From the NCBI GenBank assembly GCA_019925095.2, contig CM034388.1, positions 29,704,934-29,768,933 of the forward strand: DNA of 64,000 bases, written 5' to 3'. Positions 51,022-61,329 of the stretch are shown here, piece after piece (the stretch's first letter is position 1; each line of letters begins with the position of its first letter). The DNA comes from Dendrolimus kikuchii (taxonomy: Eukaryota; Arthropoda; Insecta; Lepidoptera; Lasiocampidae). The notes under the pieces were generated by a model. It did not search any database. It was given only the letters and a program-made list of their open reading frames with translations, and had not been told where the DNA came from. Made by a program: the position numbers and the translations under genes.

Positions 51022-51120
51022 ATTTTTTTATTGCGAAACTGGCACACATAACAGACGGCCTAACTAATGGAAAGCGGTTACCGTTGCCTGTAGAAACGCA
51101 GCCAACGTGTTGCCATCCTT
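51022..51120 (-). pseudogene. LINE-2 tail fragment
   Basis: T run, ACAGACGGCCTAACTAATGG and AAGCGGTTACCGTTGCCTG: about 100 bp of the LINE-2/SINE-A shared tail. Confidence 0.5.
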
Positions 51121-51319
51121 AAGTGTGCATCTTGAGTGACATTAAACAAATGTTCAACATGTTTGAACTTGTCCGGAGTGTGAGCGGGCGCAGTATTTCA
51201 AATGTAACATGAATTCTGCTCTCTTTATTGCGAATGCAGTATTTGCAATATGGCGGGTTCGAGAAAAACGCGGTAAACATCTACACAATATGTTATATAG
51301 CTTTCTAGTGTATCTAACA

Positions 51320-51615
51320 AAAAAACTTTGAAAGTTGCACCCGTGACTGAAAAATTGAGAGGAAGAAGACTAAGTTGGTATGGGCATATAATGAAGAGGG
51401 ATGAAAGTCACGTGACAAAAAGAATGTTAAACTACTAGATGGATGGGTACAGATGTAAAGGTAGACCAAAAAAAAGATGGATGGCATGTGTGAAGGATGA
51501 TATGATGATTTGTGGTGTGACAGAAGATGTGTGTCAGAATAGAGGAGTGTGGAAGGAAAAGACATATTGTGCCGACCCCGATTAATTGGGCTATGGTGGA
51601 AGAAAAGAGATTTCT
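51320..51615 (+). pseudogene. LINE-6 C-terminal fragment
   Basis: Plus-strand codons for VAPVTEKLRGRRLSWYGHI, MKRDESHVTKRMLN, a stop, then GYRCKGRPKKRWM, VKDDMMICGVTEDVCQN and a ...PIN end. Counterpart of 38190-38510. Confidence 0.7.
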
Positions 51616-52139
51616 GCAAATAAATTTAAACCCAAAATAATAATTAATAACCCAGGCACAGAAAAGAAAAAAAACAACACACATGGCACTAGATACGACT
51701 ATATATAAGTATAGATATGAGGCCAACACTGTACATGCACTTCTTCACAACACCAGCATGTAACAGATACACTCTACATTAGTATAAGTTTAGTATTAAA
51801 ATTAGAATAAATTAATATAATAAGTTATTCTTAAGGTACACCAAAACAGAAAAATTACTACATATAATGTCACATACACTAACAAAAATAAACAATAAGC
51901 GTGTATGGAGTCTCAAATTTTTCATAGAAATTAAGTAGTAAAAAAGGGTACGGAACTCGAGTCCGTAGAGATATTAATAATAATAAAAAAAAAACAAAAA
52001 TGTCGATTACTACAAGTGTAATTTGTAGGGTAGAACTGTATTGTGTAACTCCGCTCCGTAATCCGCTGTGCATGGTGCACCGTAAGTCAGAACGCACACA
52101 TAGGATTGAATAAACAGAATTGGACAGTTGGATGATATC
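51616..52139. other. No recognisable feature
   Basis: AT-rich; no gene supported. Confidence 0.35.
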
Positions 52140-52179
52140 TCATATGTCCGATCTTTCGATGGAAAGATCGGACATATGA
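52140..52179. repeat. Perfect 18-bp-arm hairpin
   Basis: Arms 52140-52157 and 52162-52179 are exact reverse complements (TCATATGTCCGATCTTTC on the left) with a 4-nt GATG loop. Confidence 0.95.
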
Positions 52180-52270
52180 ATATATGGAATGGCTTAAGAG
52201 AGATGGGTTGGGGATGGTGGTCCGGCTGGCCGTCTGCCTGTTCGTTGCACTCGTACAATAAAAAAAAAAC
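52180..52270 (+). pseudogene. LINE/SINE 3' tail with poly(A)
   Basis: GGCCGTCTGCCTGTTCGTTG, CACTCGTACAATAAAAAAAA: a relative of the SINE-A/LINE-2 tail fused to the hairpin at 52140. Confidence 0.45.
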
Positions 52271-52526
52271 TCTAAGAGATACGATTATGATTCTAGCATG
52301 GCTCTACCACATATGTAGGTATAAATAATATCAGTTCATATAGTTCTCACTACAGGGTTTGAGTGTTCCTATTTTAAGGAAGAAAATTCTACATTTGGCT
52401 AAAGCAAATTATCAGAATTGACACATCGGTTATATTGTGCAGGTTTCATTACAATGTTTTACTTTTCCGCCAAAACAAGCATAATAGGTACCTAATTGGA
52501 ACAGTAGGTCAGAAACTGTCTAAGTG

Positions 52527-52618
52527 ATGTATGCTTCCCAGCCAGGATTCGGACCCGCATCGACTGAAATGAGAGCTTAAGACACCAGAGCGTTACCAAT
52601 TAAGCTAGCATGACAATT
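52527..52618 (-). mobile_element. tRNA-like sequence, probable SINE head
   Basis: On the minus strand, TAGCTTAATTGGTAACGC resembles box A and GGTCCGAATCC resembles box B, spaced as in a tRNA with an extended variable region. The acceptor arms do not pair, so a functional tRNA is unlikely; a SINE head or pseudo-tRNA fits better. Confidence 0.45.
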
Positions 52619-52621
52619 TTT

Positions 52622-52843
52622 TTATTCATGTCGAACAAAGTGCCATGTGGGATATTCCGGATTTTCTTGTTTGGGAAAATAAACCTGTAATTTGTTGGGG
52701 TTTTGTTGAATGGCTGAAGACACGCGAACAGGGGCAGAAGAGGGGACAATAATGTTGCCAGTTTCCGAAAACATGTCCGGGAGAGAAGTCATATTATTTA
52801 TTTTATTACATATGTATATGTGATTTGTTTTACTCTTATTCAC
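52622..52843 (-). CDS. Short unassigned open frame
   Basis: 73 codons on the minus strand (MNKSKTNHIYICNK, DMFSETGNIIVPSSAPVRV, QQNPNKLQVYFPKQENPEYP). Composition is not low-complexity after residue 18, and it adjoins the tRNA-like sequence. No domain recognised; it may be part of an unidentified mobile element or chance. Confidence 0.15.
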   Translation of the reverse strand: MNKSKTNHIYICNKINNMTSLPDMFSETGNIIVPSSAPVRVSSAIQQNPNKLQVYFPKQENPEYPTWHFVRHE

Positions 52844-53577
52844 GATATTATTTAATTATATATGAATATCTTAATAATAGATATATAAAAAAGTTATGTC
52901 ATTTGTCTTTTTGACACATTCTGTATAAAGTTTTTACATTACGATTTTTACTCATCTTTGTTATTAAAAATAAATGATTCTTATATTTCTTTTGTTTTAA
53001 TTATTGCATGGTAATTTTGTTAGAATTCAGTATTTATTAATACCTTAATTTTAAAATAAAATATGAAGCAAATAGCCCAAAGCCAGAACCTTACAACCCG
53101 AGCATTCCAGCCATAGCCAAATTGCAGCTTTTTGACTGACGCCAAACATTTTTATGGCAATTCGTAAGTCACATTTTACAAAAGAGTTTAATTTTGGAGA
53201 CAAATACAATTTTACACTTAGCACACTTATAATCGTTTGTAAAACAATATTTATTTAAAAGAGCGAACATTAATTCGCTAAATTATTAGGATAGAAATAA
53301 TTTTATTAAATGTTTAGACAATGAATAATAGGTTATTTGACTCGTTACAGAAATTACGTCATAAGTTGGTACGCTCGTACAACGTCGAGGCGGCTTCAAA
53401 GTTTTAATGTAATAAAAATTATCTCACCTGATTTGACAGTCGACTACCCTATTCTTGTTTAAGATAAATTTAAATTACTAGATTTATAAAAACAGCAAAA
53501 ATTTTGCTTGTTATCCTCTAGGCTTATGTTGCATTAATTAATATCCCTATCTAGTTTACAGAGAATCTGGTATACTG
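52844..53577. other. No recognisable feature
   Basis: AT-rich spacer; no supported feature. Confidence 0.4.
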
Positions 53578-53806
53578 CCAGGTGGTAGGGCATTTGCCCG
53601 ACTGGATGGCTACCACCCCTGGTCTAAAGTATGTCGCCATAACAACCTTGAGTTGTGTTCCGGCATTAGTGACCAGGTTCCAGTCTCCATTAAGAGAACA
53701 GCAGCGCATTTGTAGCACCTTTGGTGTTGCAAATGTCTATAGGCGATGGTAACCGCTTTCCATCAAGTGGGCCGTCTGCCTGTCTGCTGAACTCCTGCAA
53801 TAAAAA
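53578..53806 (+). mobile_element. SINE-A, 5'-truncated
   Basis: From GCCAGGTGGTAGGGCATTTG to CTCCTGCAATAAAAAATAAA; the first ~85 bp are missing. Confidence 0.8.
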
Positions 53807-54099
53807 ATAAAAAAATATAAAAGTTATCTTCCAAAAATTTTCAATAAAAATACAGCAACACATATTATAAACGTCGTAGAGGCGGAAAAAACTACTAAAT
53901 AACTCATGGATGCACGACTGCTAGGGGTCAAAGGACTTTTGTACTCGATTGTACTCAGAATACTTAAATTGAATTCTTACCAATAGTCATGTGTATACCA
54001 CGCATGACTTGATAACCGGTACAAATTGAAAAGTGTTTCATAAAGCACGAGCTTCATAGAACTTCGTGGCATTCTAATTTTACGTCCATAAGTATATAT
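53807..54099. other. No recognisable feature
   Basis: AT-rich spacer. Confidence 0.3.
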
Positions 54100-54859
54100 A
54101 TATTAAAAAATACATACAACCCAAAATTTTCACCCTTCTACCACTAACCACTATTTTTTAATAGCGATATTAGTATTTAAAAAAATTTCTACTCGGATGA
54201 CTTACATTCACATTTGAACCAGGTAGATGGCGCTGCGATAGGGTACCAGAATGTAGGTGTTTTTTTGTTTTTTTTTATTTTATTTTTTTTTATTGCAGGA
54301 TATCAGCAGACAGGCAGACGGCCCACTTGATGGAAAGCGGTTACCATCGCCTATGGACATTTGCAACACCAAAGTTGCTACAAATGCGCTGCTGCTCTCT
54401 TAAGGGAGCCTGGAACCTGGTCACTAATGCCGGAGCACAACTCAAGATTGTTATGGCGACATACTTTAGACCAGGGGTGGTAGCCATCCAGTCGGGCAAA
54501 TGCCCTACCACCTGGCTGTAGGTTGTTAAGTCGCCTCTTACGACAGGCCGCCCGGCCGCAGGAAATTGTATTCTTTCTCCGTTCCTGCACGGATAGAGAT
54601 AGATGTGTTCAAGTTTGTCCATCCATTCCATTCCGGGACAAACATCCATTAATTTAAACCATAAATTAACCAGATTGGACCCAGTAGGTGGCGCCGCGAT
54701 ACTCCTCCTAAACGAAGGGCCTGATTTTGCTGATTTTTTTTGTTTGTTCAAGTGGATTTGAGAATAGCTTAGATTAACATTTCGTCACGGTAGATGGAGC
54801 TGGAATCGGGTTCAAGATTTTTATTTTTTATAAGCAGGACGTCTGCCGGGTACAGCTAG
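54100..54859 (+). mobile_element. Helitron carrying SINE-A
   Basis: Spacer block AAAATTTTCACCCTTCTACC, 118-bp module remnants (AGATGGCGCTGCGATAGGG before and AGTAGGTGGCGCCGCGAT after the SINE), end GTCTGCCGGGTACAGCTAG at 54859 before T. The TC head is not seen, so it is 5'-truncated or eroded. Confidence 0.65.
54282..54595 (-). mobile_element. SINE-A, full length
   Basis: T run, ATTGCAGGATATCAGCAGAC to GTTCCTGCACGGATA. Very close to the other full-length copies (14292, 63198). Confidence 0.85.
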
Positions 54860-54861
54860 TA

Positions 54862-54926
<65 letters not shown>
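54860..54926. repeat. (TA)n microsatellite at Helitron 3' flank
   Basis: TA dinucleotide run starting right at the Helitron CTAG end, with one interruption (TATGTATA). Confidence 0.95.
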
Positions 54927-54930
<4 letters not shown>

Positions 54931-55028
54931 GTTATATTACGTACGTAGTACATTATACCTTATTGCATATAAAAGCAATACAAGGTTTTAGGGGCTAGAA
55001 TTACGTAATAAAAAACTGTCATTAGCCA

Positions 55029-55170
55029 TCACACCATCACAGTCCACTGTTGGACGTAGATCTCCCCAAGTCGGCGCCCCTCAGTCCGGTCCTCCGTCTG
55101 CTTCATCCAGCGCCTATCGGCGACCTTGCGCGGGTTGTCAGTGCGAGCTGGAGTGCATACGACACTACGT
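55029..55170 (-). pseudogene. RTE-type LINE tail fragment
   Basis: Minus-strand TDNPRKVADRRWMKQTEDR and YVQQWTVM, the last ~40 codons of an RTE ORF like the one at 17400, but diverged (another subfamily). Confidence 0.6.
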
Positions 55171-55429
55171 TTCAAATAAAAAAAAATCATAATAATTAAA
55201 AATCTTTCAAGAACTTCAAAAAATAATAACACAATTCATTCACATAGAAATATAATGCAAAATGTTGCCTGTAAAAACAAGTCATGGACGGGGTATTTAT
55301 TAGATTATATCGAACAAGTAGAAGTATCATAATTATATATTATTCACCCATAACTGATATTATTGTAATACATACCAATTGTTAATATCATTTGTTCCAA
55401 GTAGTACCATCTATTGTACTATTGTCATT
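55171..55429. other. No recognisable feature
   Basis: May contain the outer part of LTR-C copy 2. Confidence 0.3.
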
Positions 55430-55696
55430 TTTGCGGGTAGTTATGATTATTACTCGTCTCGTTTAGTCATCGCTTGGATATAAAAGCGAGCGGGCGTAGT
55501 GACGAACGATCATTCTTACTTCGGCTTTTCTCGGTTGTACACGTCACAATAGCGCTCTCTGGTATGTAAATATTGTGCAAAAACTATAAGTTATAATTAA
55601 TTGTACTTCCAATCGGCATTTTTTTATTTGAAAATTACATAAACCAGTTCTCCAAGTTTACGTGTGTTGTTGTGTAATTTACGCACTAACATTATA
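55430..55696 (+). promoter_or_regulatory. LTR-C promoter-like repeat, copy 2
   Basis: TTGGATATAAAAGCGAGCGG and GCGTAGTGACGAACGATCAT match copy 1 at 49795 in opposite orientation; TTCTTACTTCGGCTTTTCTC follows. A strong TATA box about 25-30 bp upstream of a conserved start-like segment suggests LTR promoter function. A mariner has inserted next to it. Confidence 0.5.
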
Positions 55697-55699
55697 TTA

Positions 55700-56963
55700 C
55701 GTCGGGGAAAATGTTTTTTTCACATTTTATACAAAAATTAAAAAGGTTTTTTATAAAGTTTATTTACATTTGACTAAAGTATGTAGGTGCCATTTTGTTG
55801 GATAACTTTTTGCCATCTTGTAGGTAGGGACGTGATCCCATTGCTATAAAAATTTTGGGACTTCTGATCACAAAACTGTGACAAGTGGTTTTGGCAGTCC
55901 TCTCGTGATGTTAACCTGAAACTGCCTAAGGAATTCTGCAGAGACCGAAACAGGTGAAAATCTGAAGGTGCAAGGTCAGGACTATACGGCGGATGCATTA
56001 ACACCTCCCAGCCAAACTCTCGTAATTTTTGCTGAGTGGCTAAAGATGTGTGAGGTCTAGCGGTATCATGGTGAAAAACCACACCTCTTCTGTTGATTAA
56101 TTCCGGCCGCTTTCTCTCAACTTTTTGCTTTAAACTCATCAGTTGTTCGCAGTACAGTTCAGAATCGATGGTCCTGCCTGGCGGTAACAGCTCATAATGA
56201 ATAATGCCCTTCCAATCCCATCATACACACAGCATCACCTTGTTGCGAGTTAACCCGGGTTTCGCCACAGTCTGTGAAGCCTGACCGGCCTTTGACCACG
56301 ATCTTTTTCGCACGTTCTTGTCGTACGTGATGAACTTTTCATCACCAGTTATCAGCTTCTTCAAAAATGGTTCGGTTTCATTACGTCGTAATAAAGAATC
56401 ACAAATGAGTACACGGTTCATTAGGTTTCTTTCAGTGAGCTCACGAGGCACCCAAATATCGAACTTTTTTGTGTACCAAGCTTTTTTCAAATACGCCAAA
56501 ACCATTTTGTGGTCAATTCCCAGTTCTCCAGCTACATCGTAACTACTGATATGTCGATCTTGCTGCACTTTTTAAAAATGGCATCAATTTTGTCCGTAAC
56601 AGGGCGACCAGAGCGACCTGCATCTTTGATATCAAAATTTACGGATTGAAAACGCTTAAACCAAATTTACGCTACTCTCACAGATACTGCATTAGGTCCA
56701 TAAACATCACAATTTTTTTTCGCGTCTAGTGTTGCATTTTTACCTTTTTTGTAGTAAAATTTTAAAATGTATCGAATTTCTTCATTAGATTCACTCATTT
56801 TAACAATAAGAAAAACAAAAGAAAATCACCCATTTTCCTAATTTGAATTTGGAATTGTCTTCTTTAAATTGAAACTTTTTAATGATACCAAAACCAGCCA
56901 GATACAAATGGATCTTATTACAAGTTCATACATACTATATGCGAAAAGACTTTTTCCCCAACC
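55700..56963 (-). pseudogene. Dead mariner copy
   Basis: About 1.26 kb, similar to 23912-25190 over its whole length. The transposase is broken by a stop at the Gln44 codon, by a 1-base deletion near 56570, and by TGA in place of Trp193 (56219-56221). Unlike the intact copy it has Glu at position 154 but Phe for Trp in the same motif. One TIR is worn (CGTCGGGGAAAATG); the other, at 56963, is intact. The flanking TA is not clear on the right. Confidence 0.9.
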
Positions 56964-57663
56964 TTTATAATACTTATTTGAGACAATGAAGAAAACTAGA
57001 CATATTTTATAATTGGTATTAAAACTAATTGTAGAAATTGCTGAAGATGAAATAAGACAAGAGTAGTCATTTGTGACGAAATTTATTCCAGTGTTTTCGC
57101 ACGTGGATATAAAATTAAGTACTGCAAGCCTGTGATTCTAGTAATGTAACACAGTTTTCTAAATAATTTTTAATTTTATTCCTTAAGTACTTTCTCTGTC
57201 TTATGTCAAACGAGTCGTTTGAAGGTCTGTAGGCGTTTGAAACGGCTATAGATCTTCAAAGAGTTTATACACAAGTGTATTATAATTTACATTTAATAGG
57301 ATTAAAATTATGTTGTGACGGTTCTAAGCGTGGTTTTATGCTAATTTACTTAAGTAATAAGATGGAAAATTCCGTTACTTCGATACAAGTCGAGCTAATG
57401 AAAGCGTCTAACAAATAAATACTAAATGCGGTAACCCTGAAGAGAGGAAATAACTAAAAAAAAATCTACTATTTGCCGGAGATCGGATTTGTAACTCGTT
57501 TATAGGAGAAGTGAAACAGTTCGAAGCCAGACGACTAGGGGGACAGGGGGCCCGCCTTGGCGGTGATGGGTATGAAATGTCGCACGTGTTTTCGCTAATA
57601 TGTCATCTGAGACGCGACGCGAGATAGAAGACATAGTTATTTTCTCTAGACTTATAGACAAAC
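56964..57663. other. No recognisable gene
   Basis: AT-rich; a 61-codon minus-strand frame at 57500-57685 has no support. Confidence 0.4.
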
Positions 57664-58195
57664 TAGCTGCGCCCCGCGGTTTCACCCGCGTGGTTTTTTT
57701 TTATTTATTTTTTATTGCACGAGTTCAGCAGACAGGCAGACGGCCCACTTGATGGAAAGCGGTTACCATCGCCTATGGACATTTGCAACAGCAAAGTTGC
57801 TACAAATGCGCTGCTGCTCTCTGGAACCTGGTCACTAATGCCGGAACATAACTCAAGGTTGTTATGGCGGCATACGGGGTGGTCGCCATCCAGTCAAGCA
57901 AATACCCTACCACCTGGCTGTGGGTTGCTTAGTCGCCTCTTACGATAGGCCGCCAGGCCGCAGGAAACTGTATTCTTTCTTCGTTGTGGTGTTTTATGTG
58001 GTGATGGAAAATCGTTATATTTTGGATAATTCACACTATATCTTTATAAATTATAGCCTATGTGTTATTTTGATGTGTAAGCTATATTATTGTAAAGTTT
58101 CATCAAAATCCATTCAGTAGTTTTTGCGTGAAAGTGTAACAAACGTACATCCATACATTCTTACAATCTTTCGCGTTTATAATATTACTGGACGA
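57664..58195 (-). mobile_element. Helitron carrying SINE-A, fourth family
   Basis: Minus-strand end CTAGCTGCGCCCCGCGG at about 57664 (after A), then a SINE-A insertion in the CGCGTGG|TGATGG context, then GTGATGGAAAATCGTTATAT, CATCAAAATCCATTCAGTAG and the head TTTCGCGTTTATAATATTA. Same family as 25193-25274. Confidence 0.7.
57695..57985 (-). mobile_element. SINE-A inside a Helitron
   Basis: T run, ATTGCACGAGTTCAGCAGAC, with the AAGGGAGA-type segment deleted, to GAAACTGTATTCTTTCTTCG. The last ~15 bp of the 5' end are missing. Confidence 0.8.
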
Positions 58196-58439
58196 AATAG
58201 TTTTCTGATTTTCCTAAAGGATTATTTTTAGACGTGTCATTGACGGTGTGTAAAGTGGTTAAAGTAGCCGCGTCTTATGGCAATGGCAAGAATTTGAATT
58301 TTATAGAGAGCAGGCATCAATTAAAGCATTTAATTTAAAAAAAAGGTTATTAATAAACAGTAGTAACTTTGTTTAAATCTTCAAATAATCTTATGAATTA
58401 ATACAAAACTTTTTATCGTAAAGCGTCTCTGAATAACTA
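58196..58439. other. No recognisable feature
   Basis: AT-rich spacer. Confidence 0.3.
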
Positions 58440-58530
58440 CCTACTAGAGCGCTATGACATGTACATCTGATCAAAGCCGAAGTGAGAATATCTTTAGCTG
58501 CAGCCTTACGCTCGCTGAATTCTCTACGAT
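58440..58530 (-). repeat. LTR-C related fragment
   Basis: CTACTAGAGCGCTATGACATG and AGCCGAAGTGAGAATAT with TTACGCTCGCTGAAT parallel the start region of 49795-50010. Diverged, without a TATA box. Confidence 0.4.
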
Positions 58531-58602
58531 GGGCCTAAGTTCAACCTGCAGCACTTCTCTACAAAGTCGGAGATTATAAGAAACTCAAGCTTACACGAGT
58601 AA

Positions 58603-59049
58603 GAGCCAGTCCACACAGGCGCTGCGTCGCCGCAGCGTTACTACGACGCAGTAATAACGTTCCGACGTCGCAGCGGCGACGCACATTTGCGGCAAGCATT
58701 TTATAAAAACATCGCATCAGTCTATAGAAAGCGTGGATCGGAAAAGACGTCTGGCATTACTCCTATCACTACGTCACCGCCGAAATCGACGCAAAATCAC
58801 AACACGGTATTGGATCTGTCCCTTAATTTCATTAAGAAATAGTGATGGACAATTTTTATCAACGCACAAGCAACTGAGCGCTGCCGTTCCGTCGTCACAA
58901 TCTGTACACCCCCGGCCGCTTCGTCTCGGGGGCTGCAGTTCCATCGTGTGTGCGTTGCATCGACGTAGCGCACCGTGTGTACACTAAACGACGCAGCGGT
59001 AGCGCTGCATCAACGCAACGGAGACGCAACGTGCCGTGTGGACTGGTTC
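58603..59049 (+). mobile_element. Harbinger-type MITE with transposase vestige
   Basis: 447 bp, GC-rich, with TIRs GAGCCAGTCCACAC and GTGTGGACTGGTTC (one mismatch) and a 3-bp TAA duplication (58600-58602 and 59050-59052), as in PIF/Harbinger elements. Codons from 58733 (GTG where ATG would be expected) read RKRRLALLLSLRHRRNRRK, then TRYWICPLISLRNSDGQF, like the N-terminus of Harbinger transposases (R-rich helix followed by RYWVHP). The catalytic region is deleted, so it depends on a full-length relative. Confidence 0.85.
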
Positions 59050-59391
59050 TAAAATCGCATAAAAAGTAATAGTTTATATATAAGCGGGGATCGTATATGT
59101 CACATCATTAACACCACGTATGTTACCTTAATTAAGTTTTTTCTTACTAACAAAGATAATGTCGCTAAAAAAGTATATTAATCTCGTTTAGTTCTCGTGA
59201 CAATTGATTACAGATAAGTAAGTTTGGGCAAAAACTTATGTGACGGGAATTTATCATAATAACTACGTTTCCGGGAACGTCATCCCCTTTGTGAGTGATG
59301 GCTTTGTTGTGGCGTCTTTACCCCACAGGAACGGTGCTAAAGGGGAGTTATGGTTTATATAATTCATATTTACAAATCTTATCTATACTAA
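59050..59391. other. No recognisable feature
   Basis: Spacer with a GC-richer patch at about 59265-59345 that I cannot assign. Confidence 0.35.
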
Positions 59392-59617
59392 TATTATAAA
59401 GCTGAAGAGTTTGTTTGTTTGAACGCGCTAATCTCAGGAACTACGGGTCTGATTTGAAAAATTCTTTCAGTTTTAGATAGCTCATTTATCGAGGAAGGCT
59501 ATAGGCTATATATCATTACGCTAAGACTACTAGGAGCGGAGCATCAATGACGAATGTTTCAAAGTCGGGGAGTTTTGAAAACAAATTCCACGCGGACGAT
59601 GTCGCGGGCACAGCTAT
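59392..59617 (+). mobile_element. Helitron (GCTAG-tail family), mutated end
   Basis: TC at 59392, TATACTAATATTATAAAGC, internal GGCTATAGGCTATATATC, end GTCGCGGGCACAGCTAT (CTAG changed to CTAT). Otherwise full length. Confidence 0.75.
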
Positions 59618-59744
59618 AATATTATTTAATTTAGTGGGGATTTTGTTTGATCTTTTTTACTCTAATTGTCATAGAATTGTGTTTTTAGTTCAAGTTGAAT
59701 GTTGTATTTAATTAAAAATATTTTTTTTTAAACTTACACTTTAT

Positions 59745-60674
59745 ACTTTCTCAATTAAAAAAGGATTTACACTTTATACCTTCTCAATTTAAATAAAGTA
59801 CTAAGACTTTGTACTTGCTCAATTTAAAAAAAGGACTTAGACTTTATACCTTCTCATTTAAAAAAAGTGATTATACTTTAAATTCAAATGTTTTTATTCA
59901 AAATAAGTTCCGCTGGAGGACACTTTTTGAAGGTCATACATATAAGTTAAAATTTAAATTTACTTCTTATTCTATGAACACCGCTTCGCAACGTGTTATT
60001 GCTGTTAAGGAGAAAAGAGCCAAGAAAGCAACACCTTTATACCTTCTCAATTTAAAAAAGGACATAGACTTTATACCTTCTCAATTAAAACAAGGACTTA
60101 GACTTTATAACTTCTCAATTTAAGAAAAGGACTCAGACGTTATACTTTCTCAATTTAAAAAAGGACAAAGACTTTATACCTTCTCAATTTAAAGAAAGTG
60201 CTTAAAGTTTATACCTTCTCAATTAAAAAAAGGACTTAGACTTTATAACTTCTCAATTTAAGAAAAGGACTCAGACGTTATACCTTCTCAATTTAAAAAA
60301 GGACATAGACTTTATACCTTCTCAATTAAAACAAGGACTTAGACTTTATAACTTCTCAATTTAAGAAAAGGACTCAGACGTTATACTTTCTCAATTTAAA
60401 AAAGGACAAAGACTTTATACCTTCTCAATTTAAAGAAAGTGCTTAAAGTTTATACCTTCTCAATTAAAAAAAGGACTTAGACTTTATAACTTCTCAATTT
60501 AAGAAAAGGACTCAGACGTTATACCTTCTCAATTTAAAAAAGGACATAGACTTTATGCCTTCTCAATTTAAAGAAAGTGCTTAAACTTTATACCTTCTCA
60601 ATTAAAAAAAGGAGTTGACTTTTTAACTTCTCAATTTAAGAAAAGGACTCAGACGTTATACCTTCTCAATTTAG
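59745..60674. repeat. 34-bp satellite with 241-bp higher-order unit
   Basis: Tandem ~34-bp units of the form CTTTATACCTTCTCAATTTA plus an AAAAAGGACTTAGA-type segment. From 60060 seven variant monomers repeat in the same order: variant GGACATAGAC starts at 60060, 60301 and 60542, a 241-bp higher-order period. The third period is shortened by a deletion. The left part is irregular and carries an insertion. No function shown. Confidence 0.9.
59878..60033 (+). mobile_element. 16025-type element inside the satellite
   Basis: AATTCAAATGTTTTTATTC, AAGTTCCGCTGGAGGACAC and AAGAAAGCAACACC, a 5' piece of the repeat at 16025. It interrupts a 34-bp unit. Confidence 0.7.
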
Positions 60675-60948
60675 GCGTGTGAGAGAGACCACTATAAAGC
60701 ATTTTCATTATAAGTACTCGTTGGTCCTGTACGCGTTACGCCGTACGCAGCCTATGCCGTTTATAACGGACCACCGCTTTATGATTCGATATGATTTAAT
60801 TGGAAATTCAGATAAACACTTAAATTTTATTGTTATGTATAAAATATTGGAAAAAGATTTTTGTAATTATTTTAAAGACTGGAATGGCTGTGTGGAAAAT
60901 TCGCAATGTAAATTTGAACTGCACTTTGGTAGTCTCGATTCGTATTAG
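60675..60948 (+). CDS. Weak candidate exon or element ORF
   Basis: The last satellite unit ends in CCTTCTCAATTTAG, a splice-acceptor-like sequence, followed by an open frame to TAG at 60946: KHFHYKYSLVLYALRRTQPM, DHRFMIRYDLIGNSDKHLNF, YKILEKDFCNYFKDWNG. No ATG opens it except internally (PM, FM). Not low-complexity and not found elsewhere in the window. No domain recognised. Confidence 0.25.
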
Positions 60949-60951
60949 AAT

Positions 60952-61329
60952 TTGTTGGCGTGGAAATTTCTTAGACCCCCGACAGCAATTTCCTCTGCGT
61001 CACACCCCTGGCTTTCATTTCAAAATGTTGCCAGGTTAACAAAAATAATCTGATATTATGTAAAATATTTTTGTAACATTCTGATGCATAACCTATAAAT
61101 TTAAAGTAAATGATTCTTGTTGAAATAAAAATGTGTGTCAATTTACTCCTTAAGTACGATTGTATTTGAATATTTACTGATGGATATTATTTTAGATCTT
61201 AATTCATTGCACTAAAGTTCGATATTGTATAATAAAAAAAGTAACCGTTTCAACCCATACTTATAAATTTCACTCCTACACTAGGGGCCTTATATCAATT
61301 AAAATCAATTCTTAAAGAGTAAACTCCAA
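60952..61329. other. No recognisable feature
   Basis: AT-rich downstream sequence with AATAAA motifs; nothing specific. Confidence 0.35.

Noticed and set aside
54327..54751. Overlapping frames on both strands resembling one another at many sites (for example 1640-1955, 31637-31936, 34733-35164)
   Set aside because: All are translations of SINE-A in sense or antisense. Similar peptides recur only because the repeat recurs.
57500..57685. 61-codon minus-strand frame
   Set aside because: Overlaps the Helitron terminus at 57664 and shows no domain.
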